Source: Actinokineospora spheciospongiae (GTDB lineage Bacteria > Actinomycetota > Actinomycetes > Mycobacteriales > Pseudonocardiaceae). From it: 64,000 nt of DNA. Numbering within the stretch: the stretch's first letter is position 1; each line of letters starts with the position of its first letter. Below are positions 26,794 through 35,239 of the stretch, piece after piece. The position numbers and the translations under genes are program-made. The notes beneath the pieces were generated by a model. The model saw only the letters and a list, made by a program, of their open reading frames with translations, ran no database searches and was not told where the DNA came from. The stretch spans positions 1-64,000 of the forward strand of contig NZ_AYXG01000109.1 of the NCBI RefSeq assembly GCF_000564855.1. The letters are read 5' to 3'.

Positions 26794-28902
26794 TCAGGTC
26801 GGGGCGATTCGCTCACTTGGCGGCGGGTTGCCGCCGCGCACGGCGCGCACCACGTCCGGCACCCCCACCGGACCGCCGAAAGCGGGCCCCTCGCCCGTGC
26901 TCGCGCCCCGGGCCGCCCACCAGGCCGCCTCGGCCTGGTCGCGGACACCGACCACACCGACCTCGGCGCCCACCGAACCCACCGCGGCGATCAGCTCGGC
27001 GGTGGCCCGCACCGCCACCGCGTTCCCGGGCAACCAGTCGGGGCGCCAGCCGTCGAACGGGTCGGCCAGCAGCACCGCGCCCACGCCGAACCGCTCCACC
27101 AGCTCGACCAGGGCCGGGCCGCCGGTGAAGCCGTGCAGGCCGCGGCCGACCCCCAGGTCGCCCAGGGTGCGCAGGTTGTCCCGGGCGTCGCCGTGGGCGT
27201 CGCGGACGGCGGCGGTGTCCAGCACCACCTCCAGCAGGTGCGCGGGCAGCGCCGCCTGCGCCAGGGCCCGGCTGACCGCGCCCACCAGGTCCGCGTCCGC
27301 CGTCTGCGCCCTGGTCAGGGTCACCCGCAGCACCGGGCCCGCGCCCGGGAACAGCTCCTGCCACACCGGGAGCTGCCCGGCGGCCTCCCGCAGCAGCCAC
27401 GGCGCCAGCGCCACCGACAGGCCGGTCTGCTCGGCCAGCTCCGCGGGCGGCGGCAGCGCGCCCCGGGCGCCCGGCAGGTGCGGCACCGCGCTCACCCGCA
27501 CCACCGCCCGGTCGGTCAGCCGCACCACCGGCCGGTAGGCCACCACCAGCTCGCCCAGCTCCCACGCCGAGGGCAGGGACGTGGCGGCGGCGCCGACGCG
27601 GCGGGCCCGGCGGTCGACGTGCGGGTCGTGCACCGCCCACTGGTCCGGGCCCACGGCCTTCGCCCGGTGCAGCGCGGCGTCGGCGGCGCGGAACAGCTCC
27701 GCGCTGTCCACGTCGGCCGCCGCGCACCGCACCACCCCGATCGACGCCGTCGCGGCCAGGCCGATCTTCCCGTCGTAGTCCGGTTCGGTCAGCTCCGCGC
27801 GCACCAGCGCCACCAGACCGGGGATGTCCGGGGTCGACGGCCCGTCCACGACGAACACCGCGAACTCGTCCCCGCCGACCCGCGCCACCAGCGCCGCGGG
27901 CTCGTCCTCGACCATGGCGGCGAGCCGGTGCGCGACCGCGCGCAGCAGCCGGTCGCCCGCCGCGTGCCCGTGGGTGGTGTTGACCAGCCCGAACGCGTCC
28001 AGGTCCAGGCACAGCAGGGTGACCCCGGCCGCCGGGTGGGCCTGCCCCAGCAGCACCTCCAGCCGGGACTGGAAGTGCAGCCGGTTCGGCAGCCCGGTCA
28101 GCGCGTCGTGCAGGCTCTGGTGGGTGAGCCGGGTGCCGAGCAGCTCCAGCTCGCTGAGGTCCTGCACCATCGACACCCGGTACACCGGTTCGCCGCTGTC
28201 GTCGCGGACGACGGAGTTGTTCACCAGCACCCACGCGGTGTCCCCGTCGGGGCGCACCACCCGCCTGCGGTCCGGCGCGCTCGACGCCGGGTCGGGCCGG
28301 TCGGCCTCCTGGTCGAGGAAGTACTCGCCGAGCAGGTGCCCGCGCAGGTCCTCCTGCTCGCGGTCCAGGATCGTCGCCAGCGCCGGGTTCGTCTCCAGGA
28401 ACCGGCCGTCCACCCCGGTGATGGCGATGCCGATGGCGGAGGCGGTGAACACCTCGCGGAACCGGTACTCGGTGTCCTTGCGGCCCTGCTCGGCCAACCG
28501 GGCGGCGCCGAGCATCGCCCGCTTCATGTCCTCCTGCTGCTCCAGCGTCCGGGCGCGCAGCGCGGCGGCGTACCCGGAGGACACCGCGGCCAGCAGCACC
28601 ACCACCCGTTCGGGGTGGTGGCCCGCGGCGAGCAGCCCACCCGCCAGCACAGCCAGTGACCGGGACAGGGTCTCCTCACCGGTCAGCGCGCCGGTGACCA
28701 TCCGCGCGCCCACCTCGGACCCCGGCCCGGTGTCGAACGGCTCCGCCACCAGCGCCGCGGTCAGCGTCGCCAGCATCGAGGCCAGCAGCGCCGCCAGGTC
28801 CTGCGCGGACCGGGGCACGTACGCCGTCGAGGCGACCACCCGCAGCCACGACCGGACCAGGGTCTCCTGGTCCCCGTCGGGGGCGACCGGTCGGGTCGGC
28901 AT
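26794..28902 (-). CDS. PAS-GGDEF-(degenerate EAL) cyclic-di-GMP signalling protein
   Basis: A 702-aa protein with an N-terminal helical region (about 1-145), a PAS domain (about 147-265, TASAIGIAITGVDGRFLETNPAL in two pieces), a GGDEF domain (HDALTGLPNR at about 275, active motif RVGGDEFAVF near 343) and an EAL-like C-terminus (about 440-685). The diguanylate-cyclase motif is intact. In the EAL domain the EAL signature is replaced by VRVSAVPHL and the catalytic acidic positions are not evident, so phosphodiesterase activity is unlikely. It is cytoplasmic by sequence. It starts 10 bp after the stop of a DUF574 methyltransferase gene, probably one transcript. Confidence 0.92.
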   Translation of the reverse strand: MPTRPVAPDGDQETLVRSWLRVVASTAYVPRSAQDLAALLASMLATLTAALVAEPFDTGPGSEVGARMVTGALTGEETLSRSLAVLAGGLLAAGHHPERVVVLLAAVSSGYAAALRARTLEQQEDMKRAMLGAARLAEQGRKDTEYRFREVFTASAIGIAITGVDGRFLETNPALATILDREQEDLRGHLLGEYFLDQEADRPDPASSAPDRRRVVRPDGDTAWVLVNNSVVRDDSGEPVYRVSMVQDLSELELLGTRLTHQSLHDALTGLPNRLHFQSRLEVLLGQAHPAAGVTLLCLDLDAFGLVNTTHGHAAGDRLLRAVAHRLAAMVEDEPAALVARVGGDEFAVFVVDGPSTPDIPGLVALVRAELTEPDYDGKIGLAATASIGVVRCAAADVDSAELFRAADAALHRAKAVGPDQWAVHDPHVDRRARRVGAAATSLPSAWELGELVVAYRPVVRLTDRAVVRVSAVPHLPGARGALPPPAELAEQTGLSVALAPWLLREAAGQLPVWQELFPGAGPVLRVTLTRAQTADADLVGAVSRALAQAALPAHLLEVVLDTAAVRDAHGDARDNLRTLGDLGVGRGLHGFTGGPALVELVERFGVGAVLLADPFDGWRPDWLPGNAVAVRATAELIAAVGSVGAEVGVVGVRDQAEAAWWAARGASTGEGPAFGGPVGVPDVVRAVRGGNPPPSERIAPT

Positions 28903-28912
28903 CCGCGCGGCC

Positions 28913-29722
28913 TCAGGCCTTGCGGCCGACGCCCGCGTAGATGCCCGCCCGGTCGGGGTCGTCCCCGTCGTCCAGGGTCGCGTCCGGGCGCCACAGCGCC
29001 GTCGGCACGATGCCCGGCTCGAGGATCTCGTAGCCGTCGAACAGGGCGGTGATCTCCGCGTGCGACCGGGGGAACATCGGGTCGCGGCTGGTCTTCATCA
29101 CCTCCACCACCCGGTCCATCGCCGAGGGCATCAGGTCGCGGGTGAACTGGGAGAACGCCAGGTGGCTGCCCGCCACCATCGGGTCCCGGTACCGGGCGAC
29201 GATCCCCGCCGGGTCCTTGTCCTCGGGCACGAAGTGGAACACCCCGGCCATCAGCAGCCCGATCGGCCGGTCGAAGTCGAGCAGTTCCCGCGTCTGCGGG
29301 GCGTCGAGCACCTGCTCCGGCCGGGTCAGGTCGGCCTGCACGATCGTGGCCAGCGGATTGTCGCGCAGCATCAACATGCTGTGCGCGTACGCCACCTCCT
29401 CGTAGTCCACGTAGACCACCCGCGCACCGGGGTCGGCGTCCTGGGCGATCTCGTGCACGTTGCCCACGGTGGGGATGCCGGAGCCGAGGTCGAGGAACTG
29501 GCGGACCCCCTGCTCGACCATCAGCAGCACGGAGCGGCGCAGGAAGGCGCGGTTGTGCCGGGCGATCTCCCTGGCGTTGGGCTGGGCCTCGAGGAACCGG
29601 TGGGCCAGCTCCCGGTCGTGGCGGAAGTTGTGCCCACCGCCGAGCAGGTAGTCGTAGAGCCTCGCGGCGCTCGGTCGCTCCAGGTCGATCCCCTCGGGCA
29701 CCCAGCCTGCCAACTCCGCCAC
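28913..29722 (-). CDS. S-adenosylmethionine methyltransferase, DUF574 (Methyltransf_19) family, copy 1
   Basis: A 269-aa protein of the actinobacterial DUF574 family: RPSAARLYDYLLGGGHNF (about 17-34), the SAM-binding FLDLGSGIPTVGNVHEIA (about 75) and VVYVDYEEVAYAHS (about 101) are diagnostic. Target unknown. The GTG at 29722 is preferred because GAGGGG lies 6 nt before it; a TTG at 29728 abuts that site. A paralogue is encoded at 39683-40447. Both are the upstream gene of a two-gene minus-strand unit, here with the GGDEF protein. Confidence 0.9.
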   Translation of the reverse strand: MAELAGWVPEGIDLERPSAARLYDYLLGGGHNFRHDRELAHRFLEAQPNAREIARHNRAFLRRSVLLMVEQGVRQFLDLGSGIPTVGNVHEIAQDADPGARVVYVDYEEVAYAHSMLMLRDNPLATIVQADLTRPEQVLDAPQTRELLDFDRPIGLLMAGVFHFVPEDKDPAGIVARYRDPMVAGSHLAFSQFTRDLMPSAMDRVVEVMKTSRDPMFPRSHAEITALFDGYEILEPGIVPTALWRPDATLDDGDDPDRAGIYAGVGRKA

Positions 29723-30080
29723 GGCCAACCCCTCTTCCGACTCGGTAGCGTGACGGACACGTTACTCCCCGCCGCCATCACCTGGACGAGACCTCGATTT
29801 CACACTCACGGTCACCCCGGGACGACCACCTGAGTGGCCGGGAGCCGTCCACCCCCGCTTGACCGTGGATTCCGCAAACCGGGCGCACGCATCCCATTCA
29901 CCCCATTCGCACCCCGATGCCCGCTTGTCGATCCGGGCCTGTCAGAGCCGTGCCGCCGCCGGGTCGCGCTCACCCGTTCGCGATCGGGTTCGACCGGGGT
30001 CGGCTCACTCCGTCGGCGGTACCGGTGCCCGACATCCGTGCCATTGTCGGGAGTGGATCATTTTTCAGGGGAGGGCAAAA
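29723..30080. other. Divergent promoter gap
   Basis: A 358-bp gap between the DUF574 gene (minus) and a secreted-protein gene (plus). It should hold both promoters. AGGGGAGGG at 30067-30075 is the ribosome site of the plus-strand gene. No gene, repeat or strong palindrome was recognised. Confidence 0.5.
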
Positions 30081-30482
30081 GTGAGACGTTCCTTGACGGC
30101 TCTTGTTTTCGCATTTCTCAGCTTCATCGGAATCGGCCTCTCGGCAGGGGTGGCAGGCGCGGACCCGCTGACTCCCGCGTTCGCCGAGATCTGCAACGGC
30201 ACCAGCGGTTGTGTCACCGCGGACATCTCGTTCTCGAACCGTTCCGCCACGGTCGTGGGAAACGTGTTCGACGACCGGAACGCCGGATCGACGACCGCCG
30301 TGTTCGACTTCTACACCGCGAACGGCTATTACAGCACGCAGACCCGGACCGCGACGAATGAAAGAAAGCCGTTCCACTTCACCGAACCGGGCCCGGTCGG
30401 CGGAATCAACCTCGTCCGGGTCGGGCTGATCGCCAACGCCACCGGCGCGTACACCTTCGTCGCCGACGTCTACAAGCTCTAG
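30081..30482 (+). CDS. Small secreted protein
   Basis: A 133-aa protein with a clear signal peptide (MRRSLTALVFAFLSFIGIG, cleavage likely after VAGA) and a mature part of about 105 residues with one Cys pair (ICNGTSGC), many Thr/Asn and alternating hydrophobic residues, suggesting a beta-sandwich. I recognise no family. The GTG start has GGGGAGGG 5 nt upstream. The gene is less G+C-rich than its neighbours, as is common for secreted proteins. A strong hairpin follows at 30507-30539. Confidence 0.8.
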   Translation: MRRSLTALVFAFLSFIGIGLSAGVAGADPLTPAFAEICNGTSGCVTADISFSNRSATVVGNVFDDRNAGSTTAVFDFYTANGYYSTQTRTATNERKPFHFTEPGPVGGINLVRVGLIANATGAYTFVADVYKL

Positions 30483-30506
30483 CCGGTTCGGATCGGCTCG
30501 CACTCA

Positions 30507-30539
30507 CCACGGGACAGCTCCGCCGGAGCTGTCCCGTGG
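30507..30539. terminator. Terminator hairpin between convergent genes
   Basis: Arms CCACGGGACAGCTCCG (30507-30522) and CGGAGCTGTCCCGTGG (30524-30539) are perfect complements; the innermost pairs must open to form the loop. It lies between the secreted-protein gene (plus) and the tetR gene (minus) and can serve both. Confidence 0.8.
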
Positions 30540-30573
30540 GCGTTTCCGCGGTCCTGCGCCGGAGGCCGGTGCG

Positions 30574-31203
30574 CTAACGGCCGCTTAAGCGCGGTTGAAG
30601 ACTCGGCTGGGCGGTAGGGGTGTGCACCAGGGCGGAGAGGGCCATGCCGGTCAGCAGGTCCGCCATCTGGTCGCGGTCGAGGTGCCTGCTGTGCGGGGTG
30701 GAGTTGATCAACCCGAAGACCGCGTGCGCCGCCGCGCGGGCGGTGGGTTCGGCGACCTCGGGGACGGCCGCCACGATCACCTCGACCCACGTCTCCACGT
30801 ACCGCCGCTGCAGGGCGCGGACCTTGCGGCGGTCGGGGTCGGTGAGGTTGCCCAGGTTGCGCTCCTGCACGGTGATCAGCGCCGGGTTGTCCAGGGCGAA
30901 GTCGACGTGGAAGCGGACCAGTTCCCCCAGCGTGACGTCGGGATCGGCCACCGAGGACACCCGGGCCTGGCCCCCGGTGAGCAGCACCTCGCTGATGGAG
31001 GTGAGCATCTCGCCGAGCATCGCGTCCTTGGACCGGAAGTGCCGGTACAGGGCGGGCCCGGAGATGCCCACCGCGGAGCCGATGTCGTCGATCCCGACCC
31101 CGTGGAAGCCGTGCCGGGCGAACAGCTCGGCGGCGGCGGCCAGGATCTGCTCGCGGCGGGACGGCTTGGCGCCTGCGGGATCGGCTGCGGGGGGCACGGG
31201 CAC
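30574..31203 (-). CDS. TetR-family repressor, BkaR-like
   Basis: A 209-aa TetR regulator with the DNA-binding segment GFHGVGIDDIGSAVGISGP followed by ALYRHFRSKD (about 35-63) and an all-helical ligand domain. The sequence resembles mycobacterial BkaR (Rv2506), which represses the neighbouring branched-chain acyl-CoA (liu/acc) operon. Here the acc-fadE operon lies 2.4 kb away. A near-ideal palindrome sits 13-36 bp upstream of its GTG start (31216-31239), and two variants with the same spacing precede accD (33568-33612). The regulon is inferred from these shared sites. No ribosome site is visible, so the transcript may be leaderless. Confidence 0.88.
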   Translation of the reverse strand: MPVPPAADPAGAKPSRREQILAAAAELFARHGFHGVGIDDIGSAVGISGPALYRHFRSKDAMLGEMLTSISEVLLTGGQARVSSVADPDVTLGELVRFHVDFALDNPALITVQERNLGNLTDPDRRKVRALQRRYVETWVEVIVAAVPEVAEPTARAAAHAVFGLINSTPHSRHLDRDQMADLLTGMALSALVHTPTAQPSLQPRLSGR

Positions 31204-31215
31204 ATCGTACGGAGG

Positions 31216-31239
31216 TCCGGTTAGCGCCCGCTAACCGGA
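31216..31239. promoter_or_regulatory. TetR operator at its own promoter
   Basis: Perfect 11-bp arms TCCGGTTAGCG and CGCTAACCGGA around CC. The core GTTAGCG-N2-CGCTAAC has the same 7+2+7 layout as two sites before accD. It starts 13 bp upstream of tetR, fitting autorepression. Confidence 0.7.
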
Positions 31240-31354
31240 CGCCCACCCCCCTAAAGTGGCAAGTGTTAACTCGTTGCCGAGAGGTACCGTGAGCGCTTTT
31301 CCGCTGGTAGTGATGTGAACCGTCGGGAATTCCTCCAGAGTCGGAGGCCAGAAG

Positions 31355-32152
31355 ATGCGCATCACTCGTTCCTGGGCCGTGGCCCTGCTCACGGCCCTGT
31401 CGATCCTCGGGCTGGCGTCCCCCGCGCTCGCCGCCCCCACCGCCGCGGGCAGGTACGTCGCCCTCGGCGACTCCTACTCCTCCGGCCTCGGCGCGGGCAG
31501 CTACGGCAGCAGCGGCAACTGCAAGCGCAGCAGCAACTCCTACGCCCAGTTGTGGGCCAACGCGCACGCGCCGTCGTCGTTCGCGTTCGTCGCCTGCTCC
31601 GGCGCCGTCACCTCGGACGTCACCAACAACCAGCTCTCCGCCCTCACCTCCACCACCGCCCTGGTCACCATCTCCGTCGGCGGCAACGACGCGGGCTTCG
31701 CCAACGTCATGACCGACTGCAACCTCGGGTCGGACTCCGCCTGCGTCGCGGGCAACAACGCCGCGCAGAACTTCGCCCGCACCGCCCTGCCCGGGCGGCT
31801 GAACACCGTGTACTCCCAGATCCGCACCCGCGCCCCCTCGGCCAGGGTGGTCGTCATGGGCTACCCGCGCATCTACAAGCTCGGCGGCTCCTGCGCCATC
31901 GGGCTCAGCGAGACCAAGCGCGCCGCCATCAACCAGTCCTCCGACGTGCTCGCGGGCGTCATCTCCTCGGCCGCCTCCGCGCACGGCTTCACCTTCGTCG
32001 ACGGCCGCAACGCCTTCGCGGGCCACGAGATCTGCGCCTCCGGCACCCGCTGGATCAACAGCGTCAGTCTCCCGATCGCCGAGTCCTACCACCCGAACAG
32101 CGCGGGCCAGAACGGCGGCTACTATGCCGCGCTCCGCGCCGTCACGGGCTGA
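31355..32152 (+). CDS. Secreted SGNH lipase
   Basis: A 265-aa exported hydrolase. The signal peptide ends SPALAAP (about 27). SGNH blocks: ALGDSYSSGLGAG (about 36), VACSGAVTSD (about 83), VGGNDAGF (about 108) and the Asp/His pair in SYHPNSAGQ (about 248). Six Cys residues in the mature protein suggest three disulfides, as in the Streptomyces rimosus type of secreted GDSL lipases. GGAGG lies 7 nt before the ATG. It follows the tetR operator on the opposite strand; control by that repressor is possible but unproven. A hairpin terminator follows. Confidence 0.92.
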   Translation: MRITRSWAVALLTALSILGLASPALAAPTAAGRYVALGDSYSSGLGAGSYGSSGNCKRSSNSYAQLWANAHAPSSFAFVACSGAVTSDVTNNQLSALTSTTALVTISVGGNDAGFANVMTDCNLGSDSACVAGNNAAQNFARTALPGRLNTVYSQIRTRAPSARVVVMGYPRIYKLGGSCAIGLSETKRAAINQSSDVLAGVISSAASAHGFTFVDGRNAFAGHEICASGTRWINSVSLPIAESYHPNSAGQNGGYYAALRAVTG

Positions 32153-32157
32153 ACCAC

Positions 32158-32205
32158 GACACCAGGAGGCCGCCCCGACCCCGGTCGAGGTGGCCTCCTG
32201 GTGTC
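32158..32205. terminator. Terminator hairpin after the SGNH lipase gene
   Basis: Perfect 14-bp arms GACACCAGGAGGCC (32158-32171) and GGCCTCCTGGTGTC (32192-32205), 20-nt loop. The right arm overlaps the stop codon of the converging PIN-like remnant. Confidence 0.75.
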
Positions 32206-32404
32206 AGAGCAGGCCTGTCCTGCGCGCCCAGCGGTCGAAACCCGAGCCGTCGCAAGGAAGCCGCATTCCCGTGTCGCGGGGCACGTCCACGATGTTGCCC
32301 GCGCCTCCTGCGGTCAGCTTGCCCGCCCGATGGGCGCGGGCGAGCAGCCACAGCGTCCCGTGCGCATCGAGGCCGTGGCTGCGCGCGACGCCCTTCGCGC
32401 TCAC
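32204..32404 (-). pseudogene. Probable C-terminal remnant of a PIN-like toxin gene
   Basis: A 66-codon frame starting with GTG inside the XRE-ImmA stop (GTGA at 32401-32404). Its sequence GLDAHGTLWLLARAHRAGKL followed by RDTGMRLPCDGSGFDRWARR resembles the C-terminal half of VapC/DUF3368-like PIN proteins (family motif: a small-Gly-Thr-Leu-x-Leu-Leu stretch, then a Gly-Phe/Met-Arg-Leu turn). The N-terminal half, with the first catalytic Asp residues, is absent. I infer an internal deletion that fused the toxin's tail to the end of the antitoxin gene. It could also be a short expressed protein. The PIN assignment is tentative. Confidence 0.45.
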
Positions 32405-33456
32405 GCTCCGGGTGCCTCGGGAAGGTCCTCCCCGGTGATCTGGCCGTGCATCAGCTCCACCGCCCGGGATGAGGTGATCAGCCGCCGGTGCCACGCCTTC
32501 ACCACGGCGGTCGCGTAGCTCGGTGGCACGCGCACCCCGTCCAGGTCGGGTTGGGGCGTCCACCCCAGGGCTTCCTGGAACTCGACGCGGGTCGGGGTGC
32601 TCGACCGCAGCTTCGCCGCTCCCTGCCTGGTCGCCACGCCCGCCTGCTCTGCCTGCCGGACCGCGAGCGACCACGAGGTCCGGTAGCGGGCGGCGAGTTC
32701 GACCAGGGCCGGGCGTCCGACAGCGTCCCCGACCGCGCGGACCGAGTCGACCGGCAGCAACAGCTCGGCCGCGAAGGCGTCGACGAGGTCTTCCCGGTCG
32801 ACGCCCAGGCGCAGGTCCGTCGAGTAGGCGTCGCCGAGCACCATGTGGCCCAGTTCGTGTGCCGCGGTGCTCCGGCGCCTGCCGGGGTCCTGGGAGAGGC
32901 CGACCACGGCGACCGCGATGTCCCCGTCGACCAGTGACGCACCGTCTCCGGGGAGATCGGTGACCAGCACCAGTTGCCCCGCCCGCGCGCAGATCGACAT
33001 GAGGCTGGGGATCGGTTCGTCACCCAGGCCGAGGTGCGTCCGCAACCAGCCCGCTGCGCGGCGGGCTCCGGCCGCGTCGGTGACCGGCACCGGGCTGGTG
33101 ATCGCCGCTGCGGGCCGGAAGTCGCCGAGTTCGACGACTTGGCGCACGTCTCGCAGCCACGCCGTCAGGCGTGCGTCCAACCGGTAGGCGTCTCGGGCGC
33201 CCGCGGTGTCCGTGTCGGCGGTGAGCGGTGCGCGGCGCGAGATCGCCGGCGGCCGTGCCTCCAGGAAATGGCTCATGGGGACACCGAGCGCGGTGGCGAG
33301 TCTTCCCAGTTCCAGCGCGTCCACTCGCCGATCCCCGGATTCGATCTTCGCCACCTTGCTGCGCTCCAACCCCACGAGGCGCGCCAACCGGTCCTGGGAC
33401 AACCCGGCCGCGAGGCGGGCTTCCCGAACGCGCTCGCCGAGGAACGACCACTCCAT
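32401..33456 (-). CDS. XRE helix-turn-helix fused to an ImmA/IrrE metallopeptidase
   Basis: A 351-aa regulator with an N-terminal XRE domain (FLGERVREARLAAGLSQDRL and LERSKVAKIESGDR, about 5-60) and a C-terminal ImmA/IrrE-type zinc peptidase domain with AAHELGHMVLGD (HExxH, about 200) and AFAAELLLP downstream. Such proteins act as antitoxin-like repressors relieved by self or target cleavage, and in mycobacteria (Rv2515c-Rv2514c) one is paired with a small downstream gene. ATG 33456 is preferred; a frame to 33483 would run through the operator. A perfect palindrome lies 12-28 bp upstream. The downstream partner appears truncated. Confidence 0.88.
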   Translation of the reverse strand: MEWSFLGERVREARLAAGLSQDRLARLVGLERSKVAKIESGDRRVDALELGRLATALGVPMSHFLEARPPAISRRAPLTADTDTAGARDAYRLDARLTAWLRDVRQVVELGDFRPAAAITSPVPVTDAAGARRAAGWLRTHLGLGDEPIPSLMSICARAGQLVLVTDLPGDGASLVDGDIAVAVVGLSQDPGRRRSTAAHELGHMVLGDAYSTDLRLGVDREDLVDAFAAELLLPVDSVRAVGDAVGRPALVELAARYRTSWSLAVRQAEQAGVATRQGAAKLRSSTPTRVEFQEALGWTPQPDLDGVRVPPSYATAVVKAWHRRLITSSRAVELMHGQITGEDLPEAPGA

Positions 33457-33467
33457 GCCGCCAGTGT

Positions 33468-33484
33468 TGTGCGAATTTCGCACA
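33468..33484. promoter_or_regulatory. Operator of the XRE-ImmA gene
   Basis: TGTGCGAATTTCGCACA, a perfect inverted repeat with 8-bp arms around one T, immediately upstream of the start codon. It fits autoregulation by the XRE domain. Confidence 0.65.
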
Positions 33485-33567
33485 GATCCAAGCGAACCGG
33501 CGGCGGACAGGCCGTGTTCAGCCGTTCGGGTGGGTCGTGGGGCTGGAGCCGATCGGGTGGACGGAAT

Positions 33568-33612
33568 TGTTAGTCAGCGCTAACATCGGAGCCGTAGTTA
33601 ACGGCGACTAAC
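33568..33612. promoter_or_regulatory. Two TetR (BkaR-like) operators before accD
   Basis: Site 1, TGTTAGTCAGCGCTAACA (33568-33585); site 2, GTTAACGGCGACTAAC (33597-33612). Both fit GTTANNN-N2-NNNTAAC, the spacing of the perfect site upstream of tetR (31216-31239). They lie 14-58 bp before the accD start, over the expected promoter. Confidence 0.65.
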
Positions 33613-33625
33613 GGCGGGATATGCG

Positions 33626-35239
33626 ATGGACGCGCCTGTGCTGCGCAGTGGGGTCGACGAGGGCGCGGAGGGGTTCGCCGACAACGTCGAGCAGCACTCG
33701 GCCCTGGTCGAGGACCTGCGGCGGCGCCTCGACACCGCGGCGCTCGGCGGCCCCGAGCGGGCCAGGGACAAGCACGTCGCCCGGGGGAAGCTGCTGCCCC
33801 GGGAGCGGGTGGACACGCTCCTCGACCCCGGCTCCCCCTTCCTGGAACTCTCACCCCTCGCCGCCACCGGCCTCTACGGCGACGAGGCGCCCGCCGCCGG
33901 GGTGATCACCGGGGTGGGGCGGGTGTCCGGGCGCGAGGTGGTCGTGGTGGCCAACGACGCCACCGTCAAGGGCGGCACCTACTACCCGATGACCGTCAAG
34001 AAGCACCTGCGCGCCCAGGAGGTCGCCCTCCAGAACAACCTGCCGTGCGTCTACCTGGTCGACTCCGGCGGCGCGTTCCTGCCCGCCCAGGACGACGTCT
34101 TCCCCGACCGGGAACACTTCGGGCGGATCTTCTACAACCAGGCCACCATGTCCGCCCGCGGCATCCCGCAGATCGCCGCCGTCCTCGGCTCCTGCACCGC
34201 GGGCGGCGCCTACGTCCCGGCCATGAGCGACGAGGCCGTGATCGTCCGCAACCAGGGCACCATCTTCCTCGGCGGGCCGCCCCTGGTGAAGGCCGCCACC
34301 GGCGAGGTCGTCACCGCGGAGGAACTCGGCGGCGGCGACGTGCACTCGCGCACCTCCGGCGTCACCGACCACCTCGCCGACGACGACGCGCACGCCCTGC
34401 GCATCGTCCGCTCCATCGTCAGCACCCTCGGCCCGCGCGCGCCCAAGCCGTGGGACGTGCTGCCCACCGAGGAACCCGCCGTCGACCCGGCCACCCTCTA
34501 CGGCGCCGTGCCCACCGACTCGCGCACCCCCTACGACGTGCGCGAGGTCATCGCCCGCGTCGTCGACGGCAGCCGGTTCCGCGAGTTCAAGAAGGAGTAC
34601 GGCGCCACCCTCGTCACCGGCTTCGCCCGCGTCCACGGGCACCCGGTGGGCATCGTGGCCAACAACGGCGTGCTCTTCGCCGAATCCGCCATGAAGGGCG
34701 CGCACTTCATCGAACTCTGCGACCAGCGCAGCATCCCCCTGCTCTACCTGCAGAACATCACCGGCTTCATGGTCGGCCGCGACTACGAGGCGGGCGGCAT
34801 CGCCAAGCACGGCGCCAAGATGGTCACCGCCACCGCCTGCGCCCGCGTGCCCAAGTTCACCGTCGTCATCGGCGGCAGCTTCGGCGCGGGCAACTACTCG
34901 ATGTGCGGGCGGGCATACTCACCCCGCTTCCTGTGGATGTGGCCCAACGCGCGCATCTCCGTCATGGGCGGCGAGCAGGCCGCGGCCGTGCTGTCCACCG
35001 TCCGCCGCGACGGCGTCGAAGCCCGCGGCGGCGAGTGGTCCGCGGCCGAGGAAGAGGCGTTCCGCGAACCCATCCGCCGCCAGTACGAGGAGCAGGGCAA
35101 CCCCTACTACTCCACCGCCCGGCTCTGGGACGACGGCGTGATCGACCCCGCCGACACCCGCCAGGTCCTCGGCCTGGCCCTCTCCGCCGCGGCCAACGCG
35201 CCGCTCGAACCCGTCCGCTACGGCGTCTTCCGGATGTGA
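33626..35239 (+). CDS. Acyl-CoA carboxylase beta subunit (MCC/AccD1 type)
   Basis: A 537-aa carboxyltransferase subunit that moves CO2 from carboxybiotin to an acyl-CoA. Two crotonase-like halves are present: acyl-CoA binding with [15 protein letters not shown] (about 190-205) and the biotin site with [16 protein letters not shown] (about 415-430). The length and the segment [17 protein letters not shown] match 3-methylcrotonyl/geranyl-type AccD1 rather than the propionyl or acetyl type, fitting leucine breakdown, though substrate cannot be fixed from sequence. First gene of an accD-accA-acd operon, overlapping accA by GTGA, with two candidate TetR operators upstream. Confidence 0.93.
   Translation: MDAPVLRSGVDEGAEGFADNVEQHSALVEDLRRRLDTAALGGPERARDKHVARGKLLPRERVDTLLDPGSPFLELSPLAATGLYGDEAPAAGVITGVGRVSGREVVVVANDATVKGGTYYPMTVKKHLRAQEVALQNNLPCVYLVDSGGAFLPAQDDVFPDREHFGRIFYNQATMSARGIPQIAAVLGSCTAGGAYVPAMSDEAVIVRNQGTIFLGGPPLVKAATGEVVTAEELGGGDVHSRTSGVTDHLADDDAHALRIVRSIVSTLGPRAPKPWDVLPTEEPAVDPATLYGAVPTDSRTPYDVREVIARVVDGSRFREFKKEYGATLVTGFARVHGHPVGIVANNGVLFAESAMKGAHFIELCDQRSIPLLYLQNITGFMVGRDYEAGGIAKHGAKMVTATACARVPKFTVVIGGSFGAGNYSMCGRAYSPRFLWMWPNARISVMGGEQAAAVLSTVRRDGVEARGGEWSAAEEEAFREPIRRQYEEQGNPYYSTARLWDDGVIDPADTRQVLGLALSAAANAPLEPVRYGVFRM

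Noticed and set aside
30582-30591. Palindrome CGCTTAAGCG near the tetR stop.
   Set aside because: Lies within the coding end of tetR and does not fit the 7+2+7 operator pattern; probably chance.
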